Assembly (NCBI RefSeq): GCF_037975245.1
Contig: NC_092568.1
Coordinates: 16,635,001 to 16,699,000, forward strand
Direction: 5' to 3'
Length of the DNA: 64,000 nucleotides
Source of the DNA: Apostichopus japonicus
Taxonomy: Eukaryota; Echinodermata; Holothuroidea; Aspidochirotida; Stichopodidae
The notes beneath the pieces were generated by a model, which ran no database searches, had not been told where the DNA came from, and saw nothing but the letters and a program-made list of their open reading frames with translations. A program made the translations under genes and the position numbers. Below are positions 48,510-61,000 of the stretch, one piece after another; the stretch's first letter is position 1; each line of letters opens with the position of its first letter.

Positions 48510-49453
48510 AGGTTCAGTTGAAGGAGGGACTATTTAACTTTGTAAGATTCAAAGGATGAGAAAAAGTTGGCCAGTGGCGACTCAAACTAACTCTTAGTCC
48601 ACCAGAAGAAAGGAATCCCACACTTTAGTACTCCTACAGCTGTGGAAACGATGGTATTTGCAATGAAGTCACTGATCTCATAAAAATCCTTGTTTCATGA
48701 TCTCAGATGTTTTATTTAGCAAAGTTATAGTGGATTGAGCAAGGATAAACTGGATAAGTTATTCCCCGATAAGACTCCTTCTGGAATTCCACTTCTAATG
48801 GTGAAAAAGCTTCATTTTGTGTTTAATTGTAGCTTTTGTTCAATATGATCAAGTCCTGTGTAACAAAAATCACACTTGGATTACTTTCAATCCTCAAGTC
48901 ATAAGTATTTGTAGAAAAAGTCATTAAAGAATTAACAACCATGTAACCTATTGCCCTCAAAACTGTTGTTTTGGTATTGTTTGTAAACCGTGTCTAAGAT
49001 TATTATTCCAATGTGCAATTTTTGGTAGATTTAAGAAGCCAAAACATATTTTATTGTACTGCAGCTTCACATTATTGTTGTAAACTTGCTTTTGCATTTG
49101 TGCAGATAAAATGCTTGTTTGTTCCTCCTGGTATATTGTTCCTCGAACCCAACACAAGGACTTAATCAGTATAATAATAACAACATTGATTGCAGCCTTC
49201 TATGATACAGATTGTGTTGTCTGATTGTGTTGTATTCAAGGACCTGGAAGACAAGGTTAATCCCGAGTGTCATCATGCTTTCTATGATTCTTCATGTGAC
49301 TGCAAAGTGCCACCTTCCCTCTTTGCCTCCACATCTGCTTACAATCATGAAGTGCTACCACATCTACGGTAACTGTAAAAAGATGGTAGAATGCATCTTG
49401 TCCAAATTTCTTGGTCATGAACCACCACCCTGTTTGCTTCAATTATGATAAAA

Positions 49454-49459
49454 AATAAA
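49454..49459 (+). terminator. Candidate CHURC1 polyadenylation signal
   Basis: First AATAAA after the CHURC1 stop, 945 bases downstream, followed by a T-rich stretch (ATATTTTTTG). Confidence 0.35.
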
Positions 49460-50976
49460 CATATTTTTTGTAAGGTCATCATTTTAAACTGCAATTGGGT
49501 TTTCATAGGACCTTTGGTATTTAACTGACTCACCTCAGCTGTCCCAGGCTTACCATTGCACATCAACTTCTTTATATTATTTATACTATTGTATTGATAA
49601 ATATTTTAAGTGTTTGTATTGTTGTTTTCAGAATTTCATAGATGAGATGATGCACAAAACAAAACAACTACAATTACTTTTGTATCGTATGTTTTGTTGT
49701 AAATTTGTGTTTGTTTGTTTTTTGTTTTTTTTTAGAATTATGAACTGATACTTTTATTTTTAACTTTGTTTTAGTGCTTGTAAGGTGTGACAGCAATCTC
49801 AAACATTCTTTGTAAATGTTTCTTTTATATATATCTAAAACAGCTGTAAGAGTTCATTTGATATATTTTAAACGCAGTTCGATACTAAAGTCACACAACT
49901 GTTGGTCAGTTGATTGAATTACAGTTTCATTTTAATAATTTCAAATAATGAAGTAAACATTGTGAAATGTTTATAATTTGCTCTTGTGATTCATTCTAGT
50001 ATGAAAGAATAAAAACCACATCATAAGTATAGTATAACCTAATTATATCAAATTCAATCTTGTTTGGCAACTTTATTAATAATAATTGTAGACCAAAATC
50101 AAAGAACTGCATAATGTTGTGTAAAAGATGAATTCAAAAGCTAAAACAATGTAAAACGGCTTTATATATTATGCAGACAGACAGGACAAGGTAAACATAA
50201 AAAGAATTCAAAACAATGTTGGTTTTTTTCTTTTTCTTGAATGCTTAATCAAATGCTTAATTGGCCGCTATGTGTCTTCTTCACAAAAGAAAAGAAAAAA
50301 ATACACCATCATGTTTTACATTTGAATGGTGCCAAAGGTTCTTAATAAAGTCTACCCCTATTGGCAAATCAGTTACACTCAACAAGAGCCTTGTCTCCGC
50401 TAGATATGAGCGACTAAGAAAGTTATGCTGGAAGTCGGTGTACTTTATCGACCACAAATGAGACCAAACTATTATTGAACTAATAATCTTCAACACACTT
50501 TAAAACTAAGATATCTCTGTCTTATTGCAATTTTGTAACAGCTCTTATACTGCATGAGCCATTGAGACTTTATACAACTTTTTGTTTCTTTGTGCAGTCT
50601 TTAGGAAGCCTTTGTTTATCTAATTTACAGAACTCAGTAAAAATCACATTAATTTGTGGTTGTTTGTCTCCCTTCCTTGGCATTGAAAGAATATTGTACT
50701 TAATAACATTTCAGACCAAGAATTGCAAACCTAAATAAATATTTCAAATTACTGTAATCAACAGACCTGTCAGTGGTTCTGCATTTTTTGAGTCTATTAT
50801 GAAAACACTTGCAGTGTTTCAGTTCCAATTGCAACAGTAATATGATGTTTGTCTGCAACAAAACAAGTTAATCCTTTTCAAGTTTTACCTCCTAAAAAGA
50901 ACAGAAAGGAGAACTAGGAAAACTTTCTTAGTCCATTCTGAAGGATACAATTTGAGATTCTCATGTTACTGTTACT

Positions 50977-50982
50977 TTTATT
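50977..50982 (-). terminator. Candidate TRMT6 polyadenylation signal
   Basis: First canonical AATAAA on the minus strand after the TRMT6 stop, about 1.06 kb downstream; an ATTAAA variant lies nearer, around 51651. Confidence 0.3.
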
Positions 50983-51678
50983 TAGCAACTACTTAATTTA
51001 ATAATATAAAGGTGTGGGAACATTAAGACAGACTCACATGATTTGTCTAACTTTGATGCAAAAGCAGGTAAAAATTGCAAAATGTATGTGCTACAAAATT
51101 TAAAACTACTGATTGGAAGTAGTGAAAAACAGCTTTCACTTAGCTTGCAAGAAGGCATAAATAGTACTGACAGCAATTTCTGGTTCCCACCACCAAAACC
51201 CTAATAGATGCCTTTACTAAGTTGCTTACAGCTCAGTGATGGTTTTTACTGACATTCTGTTTACATAATGGTGCAAGGGAGAACATGAATGCAACTACCT
51301 AACTCATTTGAAAGTAATACAATAATATTACAACATTGGTTTTCTGATATGTGCAATCCACTGTACCCCCATCCCGACCCTGAATGTCTCTGACGAATGA
51401 AGTACTCAGCTGTCATGAACTTCTGAAATGGTTAAAGCCTTGCGTTCATCCACATTTGATTAGCCCAGCTGCTTTCATCCTCCAGGGTATCTGTATAACA
51501 GTGGTCCTGTTTATCTTTCTTCTCCTAAACAAGAAATTCAGGCTCTCATTTAGCTTCATTACTTCTGCTAGATGGCATCACTCACACACACATCAAAACA
51601 AAACGAGTTTCCTCTGCTCAATTACATAAAGGGATAGTTTAAAGGAAAGTTTAATTAAAATAAAGAAAAGCTGTGCAA

Positions 51679-51790
51679 CTATGACATCACACCTGTTTGC
51701 TTCAAGTTCACTTGTGGTATATTCTGTGACAATTTCAATTATAAATATCTCGATATGTATCACTTATGTAGGACTTGCTTGCAAATCTCA
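51679..51790 (+). repeat. Dispersed copy of the 25.85-26.07 kb element arm
   Basis: The first 34 bases (CTATGACATCACACCTG onward) are identical to 26033-26066. The following 80 bases align loosely with the sequence after 26066 (TATCTCGA, CAAAT-TCAC, AATG-TTA). The matching left arm was not found, so this is a half copy in the TRMT6 3' region. Confidence 0.7.
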
Positions 51791-52038
51791 CCAGAATGCT
51801 TAGAATATGTTCCACTTTCATCCGTCTCAAATAAGTTTTTCTTCTGAAGGATCCTTTTAAAAACTTTTCCAAGGGCTAATTTGACATATGAAATGGATGC
51901 AGTCTGGCATTCCAGGCCAAAAGCCTTATTGGCTCTGTTCCTCTCATCTGCAAGGCAATTAATGTTATATTCCCTGCTTTGTTTCAGTATTTTCACTGAA
52001 TGCTCTCCCCAAACTTCCTCCAAACCTGGACCACCTCA

Positions 52039-55000
52039 TCAGATGTCTTTGAAGGATTTTTTGATTCTCTCCACTTTTGTACCAGTCAGGATGTATCCCC
52101 CAGTGCCGCTCATATTCACGAGGGGATGAGTCCTATTTTCAAGAACCTGTGAAATTAGTGACATCACAATGATAAACCGAACTGAAATTTTTGATGTGTG
52201 GTTACAATTTTCAATTGGGTTTTCAAATATTTATTAATGAGAAGTTAATAATATAATAGTAAGAAAAGTCTGTACCATGGATACTCCTATTGCACAACTT
52301 TCAATATGCAAATGAAACATGAAAAAATTTGTTCATTATTAATACTAGGTGACTGATCTTCCTGTAACTCTATCAATCAATCTATTTTTATGTGCATTAA
52401 TACAAAAAAAGCACTGGTGATCAGTGGAAGGCTACAACAAAGGCTAAATTTGGACAGTCATATTTCTTAAATTTACCTAAATTTTATTCAGTATTCAGTG
52501 ACCAATACAGTTAATGGTCTATTAGCTTGGAAAAATATATATTTATATGTTAAGTTGGAAATTGACAGGATTAATTAAAGATTAAATGCGACTAGCATTT
52601 TACCTGACTCTTACAGTCGTGTTAATCTCTCATCAGTGTTGTTTGAAAATAGAGATGCTAAAGTAACAGAGTTTACAGCTCATACCCTTTAAATAGTCAT
52701 CAGCAATGGTTATTTATTTGACTAGCACCCTTCCACTAAAGGTTCAATGAAAGAAGCAAAACCTTCCACTGGTGTATACCAAAAAAACAAACCAATCTTC
52801 ATTCAAGTTACTGTAGATATAGATGCATGCACAGAGCACATCAAGTACTCTCCCACTGCATACAAACCTGGTACTCTCTTATCAATAGATACTAGTACTT
52901 ATGCTTAATACTTATATCAAGGGGGATACTCATTTGTAACCATATCCATGCTGTTGTATTCCAACCACAATTAAACACCAAATCCAAAATCGATATATGC
53001 AAAATAACATAACACTTGCAACAAGTGTTGTTTTTACTGCATACAATCTTGGTACTCTCTTAGCAACAGTCAGTGGCATCACCAAGGGGTGACTGGTGGG
53101 GCACGTGCCCTACCATAAAATCGTGCTCACCAGGGTGCCCCCATTGTTTTCTCACTAACAAGGTCACAGAGGTGCCGGCGTGAGCCACTAGTGCTTAAAC
53201 TTCACTACTACCCTGCATGAATTTAAAATGTCATATTTTCAACACTCTTATTTCAAACATTATCAAAGCAAAATGGTTAATTTCAATTTTTAGTATAACG
53301 TTTTAACCCCCTCAATTAAAAACATAAATATCAGACAGGCTATGCCCGAAAATTCTTGAACATAAAGTTACTTCAAGTTGCAAAATATAGCACCAGATTG
53401 CATCTAAGGACCCTTAATTTATCAAAACTTTATCAAAGGGGGAGGGGGAAACCCCCTTCCTTTAGACCCCTCCCCCAGGACAGCATTCAAAAAGAAACAT
53501 TGTGCCCCCCTAATTAAGTGCTGTGCCCTCCCTGTGTCCCCCCCCCCAGATTGAATTGCGACTGGCAGTAGTTGCCTGTACTCGTACTCACCCTCATGGA
53601 TTCATACTGGTACTCAGAGCACTTTGGAAATCAAGCAGAGATACTATTACAAGATTAAAGTAATTTTACTTATTCATACTAAGGCAGATTCTACTTGTAC
53701 TCATACCAATACTGTTGTATTCCTACTACAAACACTGCTACCTTATTTATGGATATATGTGTCCGAAAAACACATCCACATTAAATATAACATTTGCAAC
53801 AGGTGCTGTCTTTTTTACGGCATACAAACCTGGTATTCTCGTAACCAAGTCTCTGAAAAGCGCATGTTGATAACTTGACCGCTTTCCCTCAGTTGATTGT
53901 AGCATTCCACTAAAGGCTACGGGGAAAACAAAATATAGCAATTTGAAAATGCAATATGATTATATCTCTGAAAGGATAATAGCTAGAAATGTGTGTTTCC
54001 TAGAGGTGTTTACATAGAGATGTTTATTATGTTAATTTATATCTCAGAACATTCTTGTCTTTTTAACAGTTTTCTTATTGGATACTTCAAGATCATCAGT
54101 CAGTATTGCCACAAAATATGCTAGTAAATAAGAAAATGGTCACTCGTTCTCAAATGTTAAGAAACACAGTCCTGCCACCATCAAGGTATTTTATCATACT
54201 GAGACAGTCAAATATCTAATTGAATGCTAATCAATGTCTGTGAATAAGTTTGTAATTTGGACGGTCAGAGCCTCTAGGAGATTATTTTTGAAATTTCCTT
54301 CAGAGTGTGACCATATTTTTATCCAGGAAATCCAGGGATATGATATTTATGTTGACTCCTTCATGCTGACATCAAAGGGTACTTATCTATCATGTATGCT
54401 TAAAGGGAGGGGTGAAATTTTTAGACCCTCTCAATTTAGGTGGTTCTGCATTTCAAGGATGATGTTTGACTGCCCAACTTTGGAACAAGAATTTTGTCCG
54501 AGATAAAATAATCCAATGCCAAACAAAGTTGAAGGTAACTGGAAGTCTCCTAGTTTTTATCACTTAGCAGCTCAGTGTACAAAAAAGTTTACCATGTGAA
54601 CAACAGGCTATGATATTCATTGAATGATCTGGGTTAATTGTCACTACATTTGCAAGTGTGAACAATCACAGCTTTTGCTGAAGCTGTTTCTATAAAGGAA
54701 ATGCCAAAACAAGTAAAACTGAAATTATTCGGGACATTTTTACAGATTTGGGAATATTCCCAGGACAGTCCATAAATCCAGGGACGTATCCAGGGACACT
54801 TATGATCCTGTCCATGGAAACTGGGGATGTCTGGTCACTGTATCTTAACATGCTAACATTTGGAACCAATACTGATGATCATTAATAACAACGGTATGCT
54901 ATGTCTTTGAGGTGTTGAAAAATGAAGAGAGATGAACTAAGATAAGATCCTTAGGTAATATGTTCATATGAGAGAACAAACTGGCTGAATTATTTAATTA

Positions 55001-58000
55001 ATCAATTAATTAATAGTTATAGAACACTGAGTAATTACACAAATTCAAGAGAATGACAAGGCAACACATGCCATATTTTTCATTCTTATAAGTAATATCT
55101 TTTGAGTAATCTGATGCCATACTGAAACTGTTCTTTCAAAGAGTAGCAAAAAGGCTCTCAAGATCAGAACCTACTGAATAGGAAGAGAACTCAACAAACT
55201 GAAGTAGAGCGAACCGTAGAAAGAAACATCAGTGAACAGCGAGAAACGGACGGAACGTATAACAGGAAGGGTAGAGTAAAGGAGAAGCAAACAGATCTAA
55301 CGATAAAACCTTGGCGAACAGGGAAAATACAAGTGAGGACTTTAGAACTCTTAGTTGAAAGAAAAATTTAATACATTCTTGGTATATTAAAAAACAAACT
55401 GTGACTGGCAGCATATGCAACTTAACCAAAAACATATTTAAAATAAACAACGTGTAAATGTTAATTTTTATTGTATATAAAATGACTCCTAAAAGAAACT
55501 GACAAGGCTTTTCCTCTCTTACATAATTTTGTTTGTTTTTGCCAATGTTTTAACACTGGCAGAGGAAAGCATATCAATGACATTTCCTACAAACCTAAGA
55601 CAGCACAGGAAGCGTAAACAAATAACCTACCTCTGAGGCACTGGAATAAACAACCAACGACCGAGATGGGGCGAGGTACTCCAGAAGATGTGTCACGATG
55701 GGCGTAGGCCGATAACGACAGGCGACAATGAGGCTAAAATATGACAGATATGATTCAATCGTCAGTGATAGCTCCAACTCTGAGTCAGATAGTGTCATGC
55801 AACGGCCACTAAATTGGCAGGATAATAAATTTTCAAATATCTTCCAGTATCAAAAACTAATGTGAAATAGTCAGACATGTTGAGCTTTGCATGATCGTCG
55901 ACAGGGGGCAACTGCAATGTTTTTAATGGGACTAAGATGTTATGTCAGCCACTGGTTGGGTGGCCATTCCCCTTTGGGAAATTTGGGAATTTCTTAATAT
56001 TCCATCCTTCAGTGGGAGGATGTGGGCTGAGCTAAACCCCCCGTCGGCCCCCCCACCCCCAGAAGAATACACGATTACACCCCTGATCAGCAAGAACAAA
56101 GCAAGCATGTGATTTAAAGGGTTTCTCTAACCCTCCTTCTCTCTCAATAATTGCTGAATGGAGATGTTAAGTTCATAAGATACAAGATGTCCCCATGGCA
56201 ACACCAAATGATACTTACACATCCATATTTTTTCCGTTCATGAGATTTGCTATCTTTTGATTATTTTCTTCTCTCATTTTCCTCCTTTGCACTCTTTCAG
56301 CATTCTAAGATGAAAAAACAGGAAAAATAAAGGAAACTAAGGTTAAGTAATCCCAGTTCATAAAATTTGAAACTCACAAAAAGTCCTGTTTACTGGAGAC
56401 AAGGAAGGAAACAAGAGAAAATTTGGTTTTGGTCTAAATATCAAGAAGTCAAATGGTTTCATCACTGTTTGTATGTAAGGCAACGTATGTGATATTTCTG
56501 ACATTTTGGAGATGTAGTGTTGACATGGTAGTTAACATATTAAGCTTTAAGATTTGAAAAGCCGAGAAAACATACTCAATTCCGCAGTCCTGTCTCGGAA
56601 TCTCAAATTTGTTTGCAACTGTCAAATGATGATGTATATTACTATCAGCACTATAGGACAAAAGGCCTAGTCAACTAGCTTATAAGCAGAGATGGCAATA
56701 ACACAAACATGTGTTAACATAGGCAATCAGTCTTTAAAAATTTATCTGTCATATTAAATATTAATTTGTCATATTATAATTTGACCGAGCAGATAAAGCA
56801 GGATGCTTTCTCAGTAACAGATATTTCAGAAGTACATCCTGTGCAAATTGAAATGTTCTTCTTGAATTTTTAACTAAGCAATTCGACATATTTTGAATTT
56901 CAACAGGTTTCTGTTGACTTGGGTTGATCCAAGTGAGTACCTGTTTTCCTTGAGTACAAATATTTTGTTCAAAACATAATTGTTACAATCTTTTCAACCT
57001 TTGACATCAGAGGTGCGAAGGGTTGTGGATAGGGAAGGGGGAGATGGAGAAGGAGGAATTGTACTTGTTCACAGCTAAATCAGTACTGATACCTTAGGGA
57101 CAAGATACTGACTTAGTAAATTTCCTGAAAAATAAATCTTGTGTGATGTCAAAGTTCCTGTAAAGAGGATCGTGTATAATTAAAAGCCAATTAATGCTGC
57201 ACTTCGTTACCCAAATTGACACTTACCTCAGGATGTTTCCTTTTCATTCTTTGGATGGGCTCTAGTTGAGCCTGTGGCTGGGGTTGTGCAAATGTTTCCG
57301 CCTGGGGTTGTGCAATTGTGTTTGCCTGGGGTTGTGCAATTGATTCTCCTTCAGTTTGCACAAGACTTTCTGCCTTAGGTTCAACAATTATTTCTGCTTG
57401 GGGTTGTGCAGCTACAACTGCTTCACCTTGGGGTTGTTCATTTTTCACTTCCTGGGGTTGTTCACTTTTCTCTTCCTGGGGTTTTTCACTGCCATCTTCT
57501 TTCTTTTCTCCATTAGAATTCACAGAATCTTCTTCTACCTCATCAGCTTTAAGTACCTTATAGAAGTATTGCAGTTGCATCCGCAGAGCGATGTCTGTGT
57601 ACTCTTTCGGGAAGTCAAAACTCTCCTCTACTGTAATCACTGGAATGTCTTCAGTATGCAAATGCACTAAATTGCCCTTGCCTGTAAAGAAAAAAGAAAA
57701 TTCAATACTTGCACGGGTTGTGAAATGGATCAGATGACTGTGCAACCTCAAAGTAGTCAACACATTTAAAATTATTTCATGCAAGAATATAGATGGCAAG
57801 AAATGACATTATGACACTGTTGCATGATACTAATTCCACACATTCAACTCCAGTTCCCTAAACATTCTATGGAGAGGTAGAATATTAAGGTTATACAGCC
57901 AGCAGAGATACTGCATATTTTGGAAATAATTGCATAGTAAGGGCAATTTTATTAAGGTACAACTGCCTGATTATTATTATTATTTTATAGGTGCCATTTG

Positions 58001-61000
58001 TGTGCACATTGTGTTTATAGTGACACGTAATGCAGTTGTTCATTGCAAGCTGGAACAGTTACATGACGCACCATTTCTCTTTATCTCTTTCATAGTCCCT
58101 TTAACACACCTTGTAATACTTTAAATAAATTATTATACTCACCGGCCAGCCTCTCCAGGGCAGCTGCTACCACCAAGCCTTGACAGTGCTCAACAATAAT
58201 CACTTTAGAACCTGACTGTATGTTGCTAGAGGTCATAAGTTGGGCAAGAGTATCTGGTCTCAAATGTCTAATGAAGGAAGAATGACACAAGAATTCAACA
58301 GCAGCAGTCTCCGGTTGTGAGAACGGTCTAGATGCATATCCTAGTCTGTGTTATTTGTTCTCAATCTCAGGTTTATAAAAAACCATTTCTTGGTTAGACA
58401 CAATGTCTTCAAGCATAAGTTCAGCCAAAAATTCCAGCACTGCCAAATACCATTCCTTCTGTTGAATATTTTTCTAGGCTTTTATCCATTAATCCACAAA
58501 TAACCCTTCTAAGATCACTTCAAGAGATGGCAGTGCACCTGTGCAACGGAATACACATCTGATCCTTCCACAACCACACTACCTTTTCGCAAATTCTTAC
58601 GCAACTGCCAGTGGGTAAATTAATTATAATAAAATAATAAGCCCATGAATGTGACCTGACAAAGGAGCATTTGAAGAGGTTGAACTATTAATAGTTTATG
58701 TGATACTTCTCCATGGTCTGTTGCTGTTGGTTTTGAGGGCATCATTTGTATTGGTTGCTTTCCCACTTCACCACCCCCACAGAACTATTTTCCTTCTGCT
58801 ACATTGTTCAAAGTACAATTCTCACCAATGAATATTGCACTCTTCACATCTCCTGTATTTCACTCAGTTGCTTGACCTTTGACACATGAATCACAGGATA
58901 TCAATTACCATGACTGGGACTTCATACCAAGAGAACTAATGTGTTACAATGGTAATTAAAATTTGCTAGTCTAAATGACATTTTAACAAAAATGGGAGGG
59001 GGGAGGGTGTCAAGGGCATCTACAACAATGGGGTCCTGAGTAAGTTAGGAAGCAAAAGACATTTATTCTCATTTTTATCATATACACAAGGTCCTAGGAG
59101 GACCCTCTGATATAACTGTCTGGAGGGGTGCAGGCAAGGGGGGGGGTCAGCTGGCTTTGGTTGCATTGAGAAATAGATTGATGGATGGATCAATACTTAC
59201 ATAAGCTTAGGAGATGGTACCTGTCTCCAGTGAATTTCACTTATCAACCTCGTACTAGGTTTGCAAATCATGAATCGAGTTAAATGTCTGGAAGAGAGGA
59301 AAGATATTGCAAATATCAACATTTGAGTACACATTTCAGGTCTATTTTGTACTCAACAGATAAATGTGCGCTATCTCCAGAAATGCTAAAACCTTATATT
59401 AACTAACTTTACACACGATTCTATTCTGTTACATTTTATAATAACAATATAACAGTTATATAATCAAGCAGAAGGAGAGAATGTGGTGAAATATAAATAT
59501 ATGCACTAAATTGTTTCTGAAAATTAACTTTGTATCAAATTGTTTCGACAGTTACAATCAAATATCTACAAGGATCATGAGAACGTAGGATAACGTCACC
59601 GATAACACAAATAAATATGTACTTAATATATATATATATATACAATATATATACAATAGTCATGTTAGTTCTACGAGCATGTGTTCCAACGTCTGTTTCA
59701 TTCTGTGCACACACATCTCTCTAGGAAGGAAATGTAAGGATCTGAATCACGAAATAAACTTGTCAATAGATCAATCAATCAATAATTGGTAATATTTACA
59801 ATGTCAGACTACACTCACTTATCTGTTTTCTTCTTGATGTACTTAGCTTGTGAGTACGCTGTCTTATTCTCGAAGCTCACACTGTTGTCAACCAGTCGTT
59901 CAATGATACCCTTTGGTGAAAAAAGAAAGAAAGAACGAAATACTAACACTTAACTGAAACTGTTAAGCAGCCTTTTTTTCTTTAATCTCTTCCAAATATT
60001 TAATAGAGATTTAAGGATGCTAATACTTATGAACAAAGGCACAGTTGCTCTCTTTATCTTACTTGCAGAGATATGCTGGAAGACAAACAAATTTAAGGTA
60101 CCATTAGCAAAGGGCCTAACACTTATTCCTTAACTAGCCTTTTAAAATCCTTCTATGTTAAAGAGTCTGTAATGATATATCAGAAAATATGATTCCATAG
60201 GGCTTCTGAAAAATATTGGAAAGGTACTTTTGATTTGCTTCCTTGAATTTGGAATGTTGTGTCTAATTTTTATCTTGGGCAAATCAACTCAAGACGGATC
60301 ATGTTTGAACACATAGAACCATGTAGACCAACGTGACCAAAACCTAGATGTAACATGAACCTAGTTTTTTTAGTTTTCCTTACAAACTAAGTAATTGCAT
60401 TTTAAGCAATCTTAGAGACAACTTCATGACCTGTCATATCAAGTAAAGCACTAATAGAGATATTGGCAAAACTCATTAACAGTTATCACACTGGTGAAAT
60501 GACATATACTTTATCTTAACCAGAATGCAAAAATGCATTGTGGTTTCCATGATGTAACATGAGCAGTTTTCTGCATGAATCTGACGTAATGTATAGTGAG
60601 GGTGTACAACATACTTGATCTTAGTAATACAGTGAAAAGCAGTGTTATGTGACAAACAATAAATTCATAATGGCACAGGCTGTCCTGAAATGACCATTGA
60701 CCTCAACAACAGGCTTCTTGTACTAAATGTGATAGATACATCGACATACTAAATTGACATGTGTCCTTGTTGAAATATTGTAAAAACATGGTTTTCACAA
60801 TCTGACCTCCACCCACAACATTAGGCTTCTTGTACTCAATGTGGTACAATTACATACCAGATATGCGATCTGTCCAAGCTTCCCTTGTGATATTATGTTA
60901 GAAGGTGTGTTAGTGTATTGTGTAAATCAATAGGCTTCTTTACTCAATGTCATACATCTTCATGCCAAGTATGAGATCTGACCAAGCCTCAAATCTTGAG

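Larger units (their letters stand above)
48510..52038. other. CHURC1-TRMT6 intergenic region (tail-to-tail)
   Basis: This contains both 3' UTRs. AATAAA at 49454-49459 (plus) and TTTATT at 50977-50982 (AATAAA on minus) are the first canonical poly(A) signals after each stop. A minus-strand frame at 51760-52023 lies directly after the TRMT6 stop and is 3' UTR. Nothing else is recognised apart from the repeat at 51679. Confidence 0.55.

Noticed and set aside
51760-52023. 87-codon minus-strand frame as a separate gene
   Set aside because: It starts a few bases after the TRMT6 stop, on the same strand, has no family resemblance, and fits as 3' UTR.
59205-59221. Earlier CAG|GTACCA donor for TRMT6 exon 5
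   Set aside because: It leaves phase 0 while exon 6 needs phase 2; the GTAAGT donor at 59201 restores the conserved KLIHLRPDTLAQ sequence.
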